14,276 nt of DNA from an uncultured Frankineae bacterium (GCA_902805805.1 CADCUE010000065.1:1-14276); one strand, 5' to 3'; numbered from the stretch's first letter, positions 7,235 through 13,960 are shown. A program made the numbers and translations. The notes: a model not told the origin generated them from the letters alone.

Positions 7235-8754
7235 GCCTGCTCCAGCCGGGCCCGCAGCGCCTTGCGGTCGGTCTTCAGGACGCTGGTCAGCGGGATCGCG
7301 TCGACGAGGTGCACCTCGCGCGGGTACTTCGCCGCGGACAGGTGCTCCTTCGCGTGGGCCACGACGCGGTCGGGGGTGAGCCCGGACCCGGGGGCGAGGC
7401 AGACGAAGGCGACGACCTCCTCGCCCGTGCGCGGGTCGGGGCGTCCGACGACGGCGGCACCGGTGATCTCCGGGTGCGCCAGCAGGACGTCCTCCACGTC
7501 GCGGGGGTAGACGTTGAAGCCGTTGCGGATGATGAGGTCCTTCAGCCGGTCGACGACGTAGAGGTAGCCGTCCTCGTCCAGGTGGCCGATGTCGCCGGTG
7601 TGCAGCTCGCCCCCGCGCAGCGTCTGCGCGGTGGCCTCCGGGGCGTTCCAGTAGCCGGTCATGAGGACGGGTCCCCGCACGCAGATCTCGCCGTCCTGCC
7701 CCGTCGGCAGCGTCGTGCCGTCCGGCCCGCAGATGCGCACCTGCACCCCGGGCACCGGCTTGCCGACCGACCCCAGCCGCCGCTCGTCCGGCGGCTGGGC
7801 GCTGATGAGGGCGCTGGACTCGGTGCAGCCGTAGCCCTCGCGCACCTCCACGCCGGGGATCCGCCGCTCGAGCTCGCGCGCGACGTCGAGCGCCAGGGGT
7901 GCACCGCCGCTGCTGACCCGCTCGAGGCAGGACAGGTCGTGCTGCTCGAGCGGCTGCGTCAGCAGCGACGAGATCATCGACGGGACGAGCGCGCTGGTCT
8001 GCGTGCGGTGCTCCTCGACGAGGGCGACGAAGCCGGCGGGGTCGAACCACCGCATGAGCACGGCCTGTCCCGGCTCCTCGGCGTGCAGACCGGCCACCGA
8101 CACCATGAGCCCGTAGACGTGGGCGAGCGGCAGGGGCAGCAGGCTCCGGGTCCGGCCCGGAGCGCGGCCGGCGAGGGCGGCTGCCGCCCCGGCGGCGTCC
8201 AGCCCGCCGTGGGTCAGCGCGACGCCCTTGCTCCGGCCGGTCGTCCCGCCGGTGTAGAGCAGGGCAGCCAGGTCGTCGGGCGTCCGGTCGACGAGGGCGA
8301 GCTCGTCGCCGGCCTCGAGCTCGTCCCACGTGGACGCCCCCGCGCTGCCCGCCGGACCGCCGACCACGACGACCGGGAGCCCGCCCGCGGCGGCCCGCAC
8401 CTTGGGCAGGAACTCCGGGGTCGTGACCGCGGCGACCGCGCCCGAGTCGGCGAGCACGTGCCGCAGCTCGTCCTCGCTGAGCAGGAACAGCACCGGCGTG
8501 GGCACGGCGCCGGCGCGCCACAGCGCCGCGCAAGCGATGCCGACCTCGGGGCAGTTGGCCATGCACAGCACGACGCGGTCGCCCGGCCGCACGCCGAGCG
8601 CGACCAGGCCCGCCGCTGCCCGGCGGGCCCGCCGGGCGAGCTCGCCCGAGGTGTGCCAGGTGCCCTCGAAGAACAGGCTGGGGGTGTCACCGAGGCGCTC
8701 GAGCGCCTCCTCGGCCCGGCGGGCGAGAGTGGACGGGGGACTCAGCGCGGTCAC
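7231..8754 (-). CDS. Class I adenylate-forming acyl-CoA synthetase / acid-CoA ligase
   Basis: The 507-residue protein belongs to the AMP-binding superfamily, which activates a carboxylic acid as acyl-AMP and passes it to CoA or a carrier thiol. Motifs: P-loop-like YTGGTTGRSKG at 167-177, GYGCTESSA at about 307-315, the GELHTGDIGHLDEDGYLYVVDR hinge region with the ribose-binding Asp, the GFNVYPRDVEDVL stretch, and catalytic Lys494 in TSVLKTDRK. The Y.. pocket residues do not let me name the acid; a fatty or aromatic acid is plausible. The GTG start at 8754 has GGAGG six bases upstream and overlaps the TetR stop codon by four bases (GTGA); the gene's own stop overlaps the next GTG the same way. 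Neighbouring dehydratases suggest acyl-CoA metabolism. Confidence 0.9.
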   Translation of the reverse strand: MTALSPPSTLARRAEEALERLGDTPSLFFEGTWHTSGELARRARRAAAGLVALGVRPGDRVVLCMANCPEVGIACAALWRAGAVPTPVLFLLSEDELRHVLADSGAVAAVTTPEFLPKVRAAAGGLPVVVVGGPAGSAGASTWDELEAGDELALVDRTPDDLAALLYTGGTTGRSKGVALTHGGLDAAGAAAALAGRAPGRTRSLLPLPLAHVYGLMVSVAGLHAEEPGQAVLMRWFDPAGFVALVEEHRTQTSALVPSMISSLLTQPLEQHDLSCLERVSSGGAPLALDVARELERRIPGVEVREGYGCTESSALISAQPPDERRLGSVGKPVPGVQVRICGPDGTTLPTGQDGEICVRGPVLMTGYWNAPEATAQTLRGGELHTGDIGHLDEDGYLYVVDRLKDLIIRNGFNVYPRDVEDVLLAHPEITGAAVVGRPDPRTGEEVVAFVCLAPGSGLTPDRVVAHAKEHLSAAKYPREVHLVDAIPLTSVLKTDRKALRARLEQA

Positions 8755-9368
8755 AGCGGACCTCCGGTCGAGGGGACCAGGCGCCCGACGGTACGGCGCA
8801 CCAGTGCGGCCGCCTGCTCCACCGGCAGCCCGCGGTCGTGGCGCAGCAGCTCCCACGCCGGCCCTCCTGCGGCCAGGTGCAGGGCTGTCACGAGCACCTC
8901 GCGCTCGGCCGGCTCGAGCGGCGCGAGCTCGGTGCGGAACACCGCCGCGACCTCGGCGTCCCCGGCCGCGGTGAAGATCTCCCGGTTGCGCTGCAGCGCC
9001 GGAGAGGCGTGCTCGCGCAGCCGTGCGGCGCGCATCACCGGCAGCAGCGCCTCGAGCACCCGGGCCCGCGAGGCGCAGAAGCGGTCGAGGCGCTCCGCGA
9101 GCGGCAGGTCGCCGGACGGGACGTCGGCCAGCGCGGTGATCTTCGCCAGCTCCTGCTCGCCGGCCTGCGCCCACAGCGTCTCCATGTCGGAGAAGTGCCC
9201 GAAGACCGTGCGCAGCGCGACTCCGGCGCGGGCGGCCACGCGCTGCGCCGTCGGCTCGAGGTCGCCCTCCTCCTGCAGCGCGAGCAGGGCGTCGACGACC
9301 GCCCGCCGGGTGCGCAGGCCGCGTGCCGTGCGCCCGTCCACCGGCGCCGCAGGCGCGGACACGGTCAT
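8751..9368 (-). CDS. TetR-family transcriptional regulator
   Basis: The 205-residue protein has a TetR-type N-terminal DNA-binding domain (about residues 15-65): TRRAVVDALLALQEEGDLEPTAQRVAARAGVALRTVFGHFSDMETL, with the recognition-helix pattern GVALRTVFGHF. The rest (about 75-200) is an all-helical ligand-binding/dimerisation domain of normal size with no recognisable ligand signature. The ATG at 9368 shares one base with the hadB-like stop (TGATG), without a clear ribosome-binding site, so it is probably translated by coupling. It is embedded between dehydratase and ligase genes and therefore likely regulates this operon, perhaps in response to an acyl-CoA; that is inference. Its operator is not identified. 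Confidence 0.9.
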   Translation of the reverse strand: MTVSAPAAPVDGRTARGLRTRRAVVDALLALQEEGDLEPTAQRVAARAGVALRTVFGHFSDMETLWAQAGEQELAKITALADVPSGDLPLAERLDRFCASRARVLEALLPVMRAARLREHASPALQRNREIFTAAGDAEVAAVFRTELAPLEPAEREVLVTALHLAAGGPAWELLRHDRGLPVEQAAALVRRTVGRLVPSTGGPL

Positions 9369-9787
9369 CAGGGCAGCCGGACGACCGCCCGAGCGGCCAT
9401 CAGCACCTTGTGGCCGTCGACGGTGGCGGTCAGCACGACGGCGACGCGGGAGTCGTCGAGCTTGTCCTCGACGACCCCCTCGACGTCGAGGGTCGCCCCC
9501 CGGTCGTCGTCCGGGACGACGACCGGGCGGCTGAAGCGGACGCCGTACTCGAGCACGGCTCCCGGGTCACCCACCCAGTCGGTGACGAGGCGGCCGGCGG
9601 TGGCCATGGTGAGCATGCCGTGGGCGATGACGTCGGGCAGCCCCACCGACCGCGCGACCCGCTCGTTCCAGTGGATGACGTTGAAGTCGCCGCTGGCGCC
9701 GGCGTAGCGCACGAGGTCGGCCCGGGTGAGGGTGAACGACTGCGCCGGCAGGGCGGTGCCGACCTCGACGTCGGCGTACGACGGCAT
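9368..9787 (-). CDS. hadB: MaoC-type (3R)-hydroxyacyl-thioester dehydratase, HadB-like
   Basis: The 139-residue protein is a single hot-dog domain of the MaoC/hydratase-2 family, like HadB, the catalytic subunit of the mycobacterial (3R)-hydroxyacyl-ACP dehydratase. The active-site motif is GDFNVIHWNERVARSVGLPDVIAHG with catalytic Asp34 and His39 in the expected D-x4-H spacing. A GMLTMATAGRLVTDW helix follows. GGAGG lies six bases before the ATG at 9787, which begins one base after the hadA-like stop (TGAGATG). In mycobacteria hadA-hadB lies between rpmG and secE-nusG in the same order, so this is the same locus. Whether it acts in fatty-acid synthesis or on CoA esters here is not known; no hadC is present. 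Confidence 0.9.
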   Translation of the reverse strand: MPSYADVEVGTALPAQSFTLTRADLVRYAGASGDFNVIHWNERVARSVGLPDVIAHGMLTMATAGRLVTDWVGDPGAVLEYGVRFSRPVVVPDDDRGATLDVEGVVEDKLDDSRVAVVLTATVDGHKVLMAARAVVRLP

Positions 9788-9788
9788 C

Positions 9789-10262
9789 TCAGGCCTCCGG
9801 GGTGGTCGGCGTGCGCGGCGCCGCAGTGCCGCGGCTCACGAGCGAGTTGGTCGAGGTGGCGACGTGCTCGCCCGCGCAGCGCACCTCCGTGACGATGGTC
9901 AGCAGCTCGTTGCGACCGGCGTCGCGCATGGCGTCGAGGCGGGTCTCGGTGTCGAGCAGGTCCCCCGCGCAGACCGGCCGGTGCAGCGCGAAGCGCTGCT
10001 CGCCGTGGACGACGAGGGAGTAGTCGAGGCCGAGCTCCGGGTCCATGATCAGGCTCTCGGCGGTCGACATGCCGAGCGTGATGAGGAACGTCGGCGGGGC
10101 GACGAGGTCCCGATGGCCCAGCGCCGCGGCGGCGGCCACGTCGTGGCAGGCCGGGTTGCGGTCGCCGATCGCGGTCGCGAAGCGCCGGACGTCGCCACGG
10201 GTGACCTCGAACGGCTCGCCGGAGGTGGTGGAGCGACCCAGGCAGTCGCGGTTGAGAGGCAC
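9789..10262 (-). CDS. hadA: FAS1-like/MaoC N-terminal-type dehydratase, HadA-like
   Basis: The 157-residue protein is the partner hot-dog subunit of the HadAB-type dehydratase. Segments FEVTRGDVRRFATAIGDRNPACHD, GHRDLVAPPTFLITL and GEQRFALHRPVCAGDLLDTE are typical of the MaoC_dehydrat_N group. The Asp34-His40 pair has D-x5-H spacing instead of the catalytic D-x4-H, in line with HadA being the substrate-binding rather than the catalytic subunit. The GTG start at 10262 has no ribosome-binding site but lies six bases after a TAGGGT -10 box, so a leaderless transcript is likely. It is the first gene of a five-gene chain; rpmG upstream is separated by a terminator-like hairpin. Confidence 0.9.
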   Translation of the reverse strand: MPLNRDCLGRSTTSGEPFEVTRGDVRRFATAIGDRNPACHDVAAAAALGHRDLVAPPTFLITLGMSTAESLIMDPELGLDYSLVVHGEQRFALHRPVCAGDLLDTETRLDAMRDAGRNELLTIVTEVRCAGEHVATSTNSLVSRGTAAPRTPTTPEA

Positions 10263-10268
10263 GCACGG

Positions 10269-10274
10269 ACCCTA
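10269..10274 (-). promoter_or_regulatory. Candidate -10 box for leaderless hadA-like transcript
   Basis: TAGGGT (TANNNT) ends six bases before the GTG start codon at 10262, so transcription would start at or within one base of the G of GTG. No Shine-Dalgarno is present and no clear -35 is seen; many actinobacterial leaderless promoters have only a -10. Confidence 0.5.
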
Positions 10275-10300
10275 GCGCTGCCTCTCCCGGGAACGACGAG

Positions 10301-10325
10301 GGCCGGTCCCCGAGGGGGACCGGCC
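10301..10325. terminator. 11-bp stem hairpin between rpmG and the hadA-like gene
   Basis: Arms GGCCGGTCCCC (10301-10311) and GGGGACCGGCC (10315-10325) are perfect complements with a 3-base centre. It stands 23 bases after the rpmG stop and 38 bases before the hadA-like start. No T-tract on either side. It most likely ends the thrT-metT-rpmG transcript; as a symmetric site it could also be a protein-binding operator. Confidence 0.7.
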
Positions 10326-10347
10326 GTCGGACGGGCGGCGGGAGCGG

Positions 10348-10512
10348 CTAGCGCGTCTCGCGGTGGTCGGTGTGCTGCCGGCACGTCGGGCAGAACTTCT
10401 TGAGGTCCATGCGGTCCGGGTCGTTGCGGCGGTTCTTCTTGGTGATGTAGTTGCGGTTCTTGCACACCTGGCAGGCCATCGTGATCTTCGGGCGGACGTC
10501 GGTGGCGGCCAT
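10348..10512 (-). CDS. rpmG: 50S ribosomal protein L33, zinc-ribbon form
   Basis: The 54-residue protein begins [20 protein letters not shown] and ends [11 protein letters not shown]. It is L33 of the large ribosomal subunit near the E site. Two CxxC pairs (Cys14/Cys17 and Cys41/Cys44) make it the zinc-binding 'C+' form; actinobacteria often also carry a zinc-free paralogue induced on zinc starvation by Zur. The ATG at 10512 gives the normal N terminus; the ribosome-binding site is weak (AGG about 11 bases upstream). It follows tRNA-Thr and tRNA-Met on the same strand and precedes the had-like genes, matching the mycobacterial rpmG2-hadA order. Identity is certain. Confidence 0.97.
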   Translation of the reverse strand: MAATDVRPKITMACQVCKNRNYITKKNRRNDPDRMDLKKFCPTCRQHTDHRETR

Positions 10513-10569
10513 GCGGGAGTGCCTGCTCTCTGTCTTGGACCTGCGGAACGGTCGGTACGTGCCAGGCTA

Positions 10570-10585
10570 CCCGGCGCGCGCCGGG
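10570..10585. other. 16-bp perfect palindrome between tRNA-Met and rpmG
   Basis: CCCGGCGCGCGCCGGG is a perfect palindrome beginning 6 bases after the tRNA-Met 3' end. As RNA it gives a 6-bp GC stem with a 4-base loop; it may assist tRNA 3' processing or attenuate read-through into rpmG. Function inferred from position only. Confidence 0.45.
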
Positions 10586-10590
10586 GGGTG

Positions 10591-10664
10591 TAGCGGTGAC
10601 CGGACTTGAACCGGTGACACAGCGATTATGAGCCGCTTGCTCTACCAGGCTGAGCTACACCGCC
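10591..10664 (-). tRNA. tRNA-Met, elongator (anticodon CAT)
   Basis: The 74-base gene has acceptor arms GGCGGTG/CACCGCT (G1-T72 wobble), D arm GCTC..GAGC, anticodon arm AGCGG-CTCATAA-TCGCT giving CAT, T arm ACCGG-TTCAAGT-CCGGT and discriminator A; no CCA is encoded. The lack of the initiator's unpaired first base and of three G-C pairs under the anticodon loop marks it as elongator tRNA. It lies 43 bases after tRNA-Thr. Confidence 0.96.
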
Positions 10665-10707
10665 TTGAGGCGACCCGCGCACCGGCCGGAGCCGGCATGC
10701 GGAGCAG

Positions 10708-10780
10708 AGCCCCCTTACGGAATCGAACCGTAGACCTTCTCCTTACCATGGAGACGCTCTGCCGACTGAGCTAAGGGGGC
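10708..10780 (-). tRNA. tRNA-Thr (anticodon GGT)
   Basis: The 73-base gene has acceptor arms GCCCCCT/AGGGGGC, D arm GCTC..GAGC, anticodon arm TCTCC-ATGGTAA-GGAGA giving GGT, T arm TACGG-TTCGATT-CCGTA and discriminator T; no CCA is encoded. It is the first gene of the thrT-metT-rpmG transcript. Confidence 0.97.
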
Positions 10781-10796
10781 GGCGAAAGCCGACCAG

Positions 10797-10802
10797 AGAC
10801 TA
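10797..10802 (-). promoter_or_regulatory. Candidate -10 box for the tRNA-Thr/tRNA-Met/rpmG transcript
   Basis: TAGTCT fits TANNNT and would start transcription about 10 bases before tRNA-Thr. No good -35 hexamer is seen. A second TAGTCT lies at 10833-10828. Confidence 0.4.
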
Positions 10803-10828
10803 CACGAAGGCCTCGGGCGGGCCGGGCA

Positions 10829-10856
10829 GACTAGTCCTTTGTGACTATGCGTAGTC
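10829..10856. repeat. Clustered GACTA/TAGTC inverted repeats in a divergent intergenic region
   Basis: An 8-bp palindrome GACTAGTC (10829-10836) is followed six bases later by GACTA-TGCG-TAGTC (10843-10856). Another GACTA copy lies at 10798-10802 within the tRNA-Thr -10 box. The 10781-10985 region separates divergent tRNA-Thr and the beta-helix gene, so the repeats may be a regulator's operator; no protein is assigned. Confidence 0.45.
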
Positions 10857-10985
10857 GTTGTTCACACTCTGTTGATGGAGCTGTGGACGATCACCCGGTC
10901 GAGCGACCACAGGATTCCCCAAGGTGGTCTGGCCACTGTCCTCGTCGAGGCCGCGCACGTGCGGCCGCCGACGTGGAGGTCCAGA

Positions 10986-13259
10986 GTGCACCCGAGCCCC
11001 TCAGCCGGTCCCGCCCTCCGGCGCCGCCCGCTCGCTGCGCTGTGCCTGACGGTGCTCGCGCTCGTCCTGCCGCCGACCGCCGCGCAGGCGACCGAGACCA
11101 GCGGCGCGTACTCCGACGCCGACCTGGTCACCGCTGCGCCGGGGCCGCAGGACCCGGCCTCCGCCACGACGACCGGCACGACGACCGGGGCGACGGCCGG
11201 CACGACGACCGGGGCGACGGCCGTGGTGCCGACCGGCCGGGCGGCCGGCGCGGAGCCGGTGGGGACGACGCAGTACGTCGCGCCGTCGGATGCGCGGTAC
11301 GTCGCGCCGAACGGCAGCGACAGCGCGGCCGGCACGGCCACGGCGCCCTGGCGCACGGTCGCCAAGGCGGTCAGGGCGGCCCGCGACGGCGCGACGCTCG
11401 TGCTGCGGGGCGGCACCTACTCCGAGAGCGTCACGGCCCCCTCGGGCAAGCGGCTCACCATCCAGTCGGCCCCCGGCGAGGCGGTGTGGCTCGACGGCAG
11501 CAAGGTCGTCACCGGCTGGACCGCCGACGGCGGCGACTGGCGGCTGAGCGGCTGGACGGCAGAGTTCGACCACAGCCCCACCTACACCGCCGGCGCCCCG
11601 GACAGCACCGAGCCGGGCTGGTCGTTCGTCAACGCCCGCTACCCGATGGCCGCCCATCCCGAGCAGGTCTTCGTCGACGGGGTGGCCCAGCAGCAGGTCC
11701 GCACCCGGGACGACGTCGAGCCGGGCACCTTCTTCGCGGACCGGGCGGGCGACCGGATCTACCTCGGCACCGACCCGCGCGGCAAGGAGGTCCGCTCCAG
11801 CACGCTGCAGACCGCTCTCACGATGAGCGGCGAGGGCAGCGTCCTGCGAGGCGTCGGGGTGCGCCGCTACGCCACGAGCGTCCCGCTGATGGGGACGGTC
11901 CGCGTGCTGGCCGACGGTGCGCAGCTGGAGAACGTGCACGTCAGCGACAACGCCACCCAGGGCGTGTTCGTGCGCGGACGCGGGGTGCAGCTCCGGAACG
12001 TCACGTCCGAGCGGAACGGGCTCATGGGTGTCCTGGCCAACCACGCCGACGACCTGGTCGCCGACAGCGTGCGCGCCGACCACAACAACACCGAGCACTT
12101 CAACGGCTCTCCGGCTGCCGGCGGCTTCAAGCTGACCCGCCTGCGGGGCGTCCGCGTGACCAACAGCAGCACCAGCCACAACGAGGGCTCGGGACTGTGG
12201 TTCGACGAGTCCGTCTACGACACGACCGTCGTCGGCAACGACTCGGTCGGCAACACCCGCAACGGCATCTCCTTCGAGATCTCCAGCAAGGCGGTCTTCG
12301 CCGACAACCTCCTGGCGGACAACGGCACCACCGGCCTCAAGATCAACAACGCGCAGTCGGTGTCCATCTGGAACAACACCATCACGGGCAACGAGGGGCG
12401 GCCGGTGTGGCTCGTCCAGGACGACCGGGTGGCCAAGGACCTGTCCACACCCGGCCACGACCCCCGCCAGACGCTGCCGGACCCGACGGTCACCTGGGTG
12501 CTCGGCCCGATCACCGTGAAGAACAACGTCATCACGGCCGGCGGTTCGAACTGCCTGCTCTGCCTGCAGGACAGCGCGCTGCTGCGCAGCGCCGAGACGA
12601 TCGGCGTCACGGCGAACGGCAACGCCTACCACCGCCCGACCGCGAGCAGCCCGACCTGGATCAGCACCTGGTCCGACGGCACGTCCAGCCCCGACGTCTA
12701 CACGACCGTGCGGTCCTTCCGGTCCGCCGAGCGGCAGGAGAGCACGGGCACCGAGTTCACCGGCGCCCCGGTCCTCGACAGCACGTGGGCGCCGACCGAG
12801 GCGCTGCTCACGGCCGTTCCCACCACCGCGCAGCCGCTCGACGCCACCATCGCCGCCCTCACCGGCGAGCAAGCCGGCGAGCGCCACCTCGGCGCCTGGA
12901 TGCTCGACCGGGCAGCGCGGGACGGCGCGGCGGCAGGACCGGACGGCGGGGTCACGGGGCCGGACGGCGAGGGCACGAGTCCGGACGGCGAGGTCTCGGG
13001 GCCGGACGGCGAGGTCACGGGGCCGGACGGCGAGGCCTCGCAGCCGCCCGCCGACGGGGCGGGCACCACGCCGAGCCCCGCACCGACGGTCGTGGCGAGC
13101 CCCCGGCCGACCGCTCGGCCGACGAGCTCGCCGTCACCGTCGCCGTCGCCGACCGCCGGCAGCACCCTCGAGACGACCGCGCCGACGTGCAAGCCGGGCG
13201 GCGGCAAGCAGGACGCCTCCGGAGCTCCGCCTGGACACCGCTGCCGCGTCGCCGACTGA
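10986..13259 (+). CDS. Secreted right-handed parallel beta-helix repeat protein
   Basis: The 757-residue product starts with a Sec signal peptide (about 1-35): basic RRR, hydrophobic LAALCLTVLALVLPPTAA and a cleavage site near AQA-TET. A Thr/Gly/Ala-rich linker has two exact GTTTGATA repeats (64-79). From Tyr105 a DUF1565-like entry segment (YVAPNGSDSAAGTATAPWRT, RGGTYSESV) leads into beta-helix coils (about 275-560) rich in N-x-V and G-rich turns such as VHVSDNATQGVFVRGRGV. The C-terminal part has five 7-residue repeats (GPDGEVT type, 651-685), a Pro/Ser/Thr wall-spanning-like linker and a final segment with two cysteines. GTG at 10986 is chosen because GGAGG lies six bases upstream and the signal peptide begins there; an in-frame ATG at 10872 would add 38 unlikely residues. 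Such folds are polysaccharide lyases, hydrolases or adhesins; no catalytic residues can be assigned. Confidence 0.85.
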   Translation: MHPSPSAGPALRRRPLAALCLTVLALVLPPTAAQATETSGAYSDADLVTAAPGPQDPASATTTGTTTGATAGTTTGATAVVPTGRAAGAEPVGTTQYVAPSDARYVAPNGSDSAAGTATAPWRTVAKAVRAARDGATLVLRGGTYSESVTAPSGKRLTIQSAPGEAVWLDGSKVVTGWTADGGDWRLSGWTAEFDHSPTYTAGAPDSTEPGWSFVNARYPMAAHPEQVFVDGVAQQQVRTRDDVEPGTFFADRAGDRIYLGTDPRGKEVRSSTLQTALTMSGEGSVLRGVGVRRYATSVPLMGTVRVLADGAQLENVHVSDNATQGVFVRGRGVQLRNVTSERNGLMGVLANHADDLVADSVRADHNNTEHFNGSPAAGGFKLTRLRGVRVTNSSTSHNEGSGLWFDESVYDTTVVGNDSVGNTRNGISFEISSKAVFADNLLADNGTTGLKINNAQSVSIWNNTITGNEGRPVWLVQDDRVAKDLSTPGHDPRQTLPDPTVTWVLGPITVKNNVITAGGSNCLLCLQDSALLRSAETIGVTANGNAYHRPTASSPTWISTWSDGTSSPDVYTTVRSFRSAERQESTGTEFTGAPVLDSTWAPTEALLTAVPTTAQPLDATIAALTGEQAGERHLGAWMLDRAARDGAAAGPDGGVTGPDGEGTSPDGEVSGPDGEVTGPDGEASQPPADGAGTTPSPAPTVVASPRPTARPTSSPSPSPSPTAGSTLETTAPTCKPGGGKQDASGAPPGHRCRVAD
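11175..11222 (+). repeat. Two exact tandem 24-bp repeats coding for GTTTGATA
   Basis: 11175-11198 and 11199-11222 are identical and in frame, encoding residues 64-79 of the beta-helix protein's linker. The identical DNA, not only protein, points to recent duplication by slippage. Confidence 0.9.
12936..13040 (+). repeat. Five tandem 21-bp repeats coding for a GPDGEVT-type heptapeptide
   Basis: Residues 651-685 read GPDGGVT, GPDGEGT, SPDGEVS, GPDGEVT, GPDGEAS. The 21-bp units keep the core CCGGACGGCG and vary at the ends. This is an acidic, probably extended spacer between the beta-helix and the Ser/Pro-rich tail; copy number may vary between strains. Confidence 0.9.
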
Positions 13260-13268
13260 GCCCGACAG

Positions 13269-13305
13269 CCGCGCGGCCCCCGACCTGAGGTCGGGGGCCG
13301 CGCGG
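13269..13305. terminator. 17-bp stem terminator between the beta-helix gene and tRNA-Tyr
   Basis: Arms 13269-13285 and 13289-13305 are perfect complements (CCGCGCGGCCCCCGACC and its reverse complement) with a 3-base centre. It begins 10 bases after the beta-helix stop and 9 bases beyond the tRNA-Tyr 3' end, between two convergent transcripts, so it likely ends both. Confidence 0.85.
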
Positions 13306-13314
13306 CACGTCGTG

Positions 13315-13396
13315 TGGCGGGTGAAGGGTTCGAACCTTCGTAGGCTGAGCCGGCAGATTTACAGTCTGCTCCCTTTGACCACTCGGGCAACCCGCC
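13315..13396 (-). tRNA. tRNA-Tyr (anticodon GTA)
   Basis: The 82-base class II tRNA has acceptor arms GGCGGGT/ACCCGCC, an anticodon arm GCAGA-CTGTAAA-TCTGC giving GTA, a long variable arm between TCTGC and the T arm (GAAGG-TTCGAAC-CCTTC), and discriminator A. No CCA is encoded. It diverges from yajQ. Confidence 0.96.
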
Positions 13397-13425
13397 CAAC
13401 GCGCCCTGTGACAGGTGCGCCGAAG

Positions 13426-13431
13426 ACGATA
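13426..13431 (-). promoter_or_regulatory. Candidate -10 box for tRNA-Tyr
   Basis: TATCGT (TANNNT) on the minus strand would start transcription about 20 bases before the tRNA-Tyr 5' end. No convincing -35 is present, and the would-be upstream part overlaps the start of yajQ. Confidence 0.35.
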
Positions 13432-13445
13432 GCAAGGAGCGCAGC

Positions 13446-13934
13446 GTGGCTGACCCGTCGTTCGACATCGTGAGCAAGGTCGACCGCCAGGAGGTCGACA
13501 ACGCCGTCAACCAGGCCGCCAAGGAAGCCGCGACGCGCTACGACTTCAAGGGCACCGGCGCCGAGATCGCCTGGTCCGGCGACTCGATCGTCCTCAAGGC
13601 GGGCTCGGAGGAGCGCTGCGCCGCGCTGCTCGACGTCTTCAAGGAGAAGCTCGTCAAGCGGTCCATCTCGCTCAAGACCCTCGAGGCCGGGGAGCCGCAG
13701 CAGTCGGGCAAGGAGTACCGGCTGACGGCGACGGTGAGCGAGGGCATCAGCCAGGACAACGCCAAGAAGGTCAGCAAGGTGGTGCGCGAGCAGGGGCCCA
13801 AGGGGGTGCAGGCGCAGATCCAAGGCGACCAGCTGCGCGTGTCGGCCAAGAAGAAGGACGACCTCCAGTCCGTCATCGCCCTGCTGAAGGGCACCGACTT
13901 CGACTTCGCCCTGCAGTTCACCAACTACCGCTGA
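13446..13934 (+). CDS. yajQ: YajQ-family nucleotide-binding protein
   Basis: The 162-residue protein is a complete YajQ (UPF0234) family member: [24 protein letters not shown] at the N terminus, [58 protein letters not shown] and the C-terminal [11 protein letters not shown]. The family forms two ferredoxin-like domains, binds nucleotides, and in Xanthomonas a member binds cyclic di-GMP and acts in gene regulation; the role in actinobacteria is unsettled. The GTG start at 13446 has AAGGAG six bases upstream. It is divergent from tRNA-Tyr and followed by a weak 5-bp hairpin (13935-13949) and a tandem repeat array. Identity is certain; function is not. Confidence 0.97.
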   Translation: MADPSFDIVSKVDRQEVDNAVNQAAKEAATRYDFKGTGAEIAWSGDSIVLKAGSEERCAALLDVFKEKLVKRSISLKTLEAGEPQQSGKEYRLTATVSEGISQDNAKKVSKVVREQGPKGVQAQIQGDQLRVSAKKKDDLQSVIALLKGTDFDFALQFTNYR

Positions 13935-13960
13935 GCCGCGCCCAGCGGCGGGGCCTTCTG

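Noticed and set aside
7235..8566. An N-terminal extension of the GT-like gene to 751 residues
   Set aside because: The added part is Arg/Gly-rich out-of-frame translation of the ligase gene; the GTG at 7234 overlapping the ligase stop gives the sensible start.
7309..9534. A 741-codon plus-strand open frame
   Set aside because: It is antisense to the ligase, TetR and hadB-like genes, whose motifs are unmistakable; it shows no protein family features.
10872..10985. A 38-residue N-terminal extension of the beta-helix protein
   Set aside because: It would bury the signal peptide and ignore the well-spaced GGAGG before the GTG at 10986.
11001..12887. A 628-codon minus-strand frame antisense to the beta-helix gene
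   Set aside because: Low-complexity shadow translation with no ribosome-binding site or family motif.
10841..13288. An 815-codon plus-strand frame overlapping the beta-helix gene
   Set aside because: It is extremely Arg/Gly-rich without signal peptide or domain; the overlapping frame has a signal peptide, good ribosome-binding site and beta-helix pattern.
10708..13396. Integrated element using tRNA-Thr or tRNA-Tyr as attachment site
   Set aside because: No duplicated tRNA 3' end flanking the beta-helix gene and no integrase or recombinase gene were seen.
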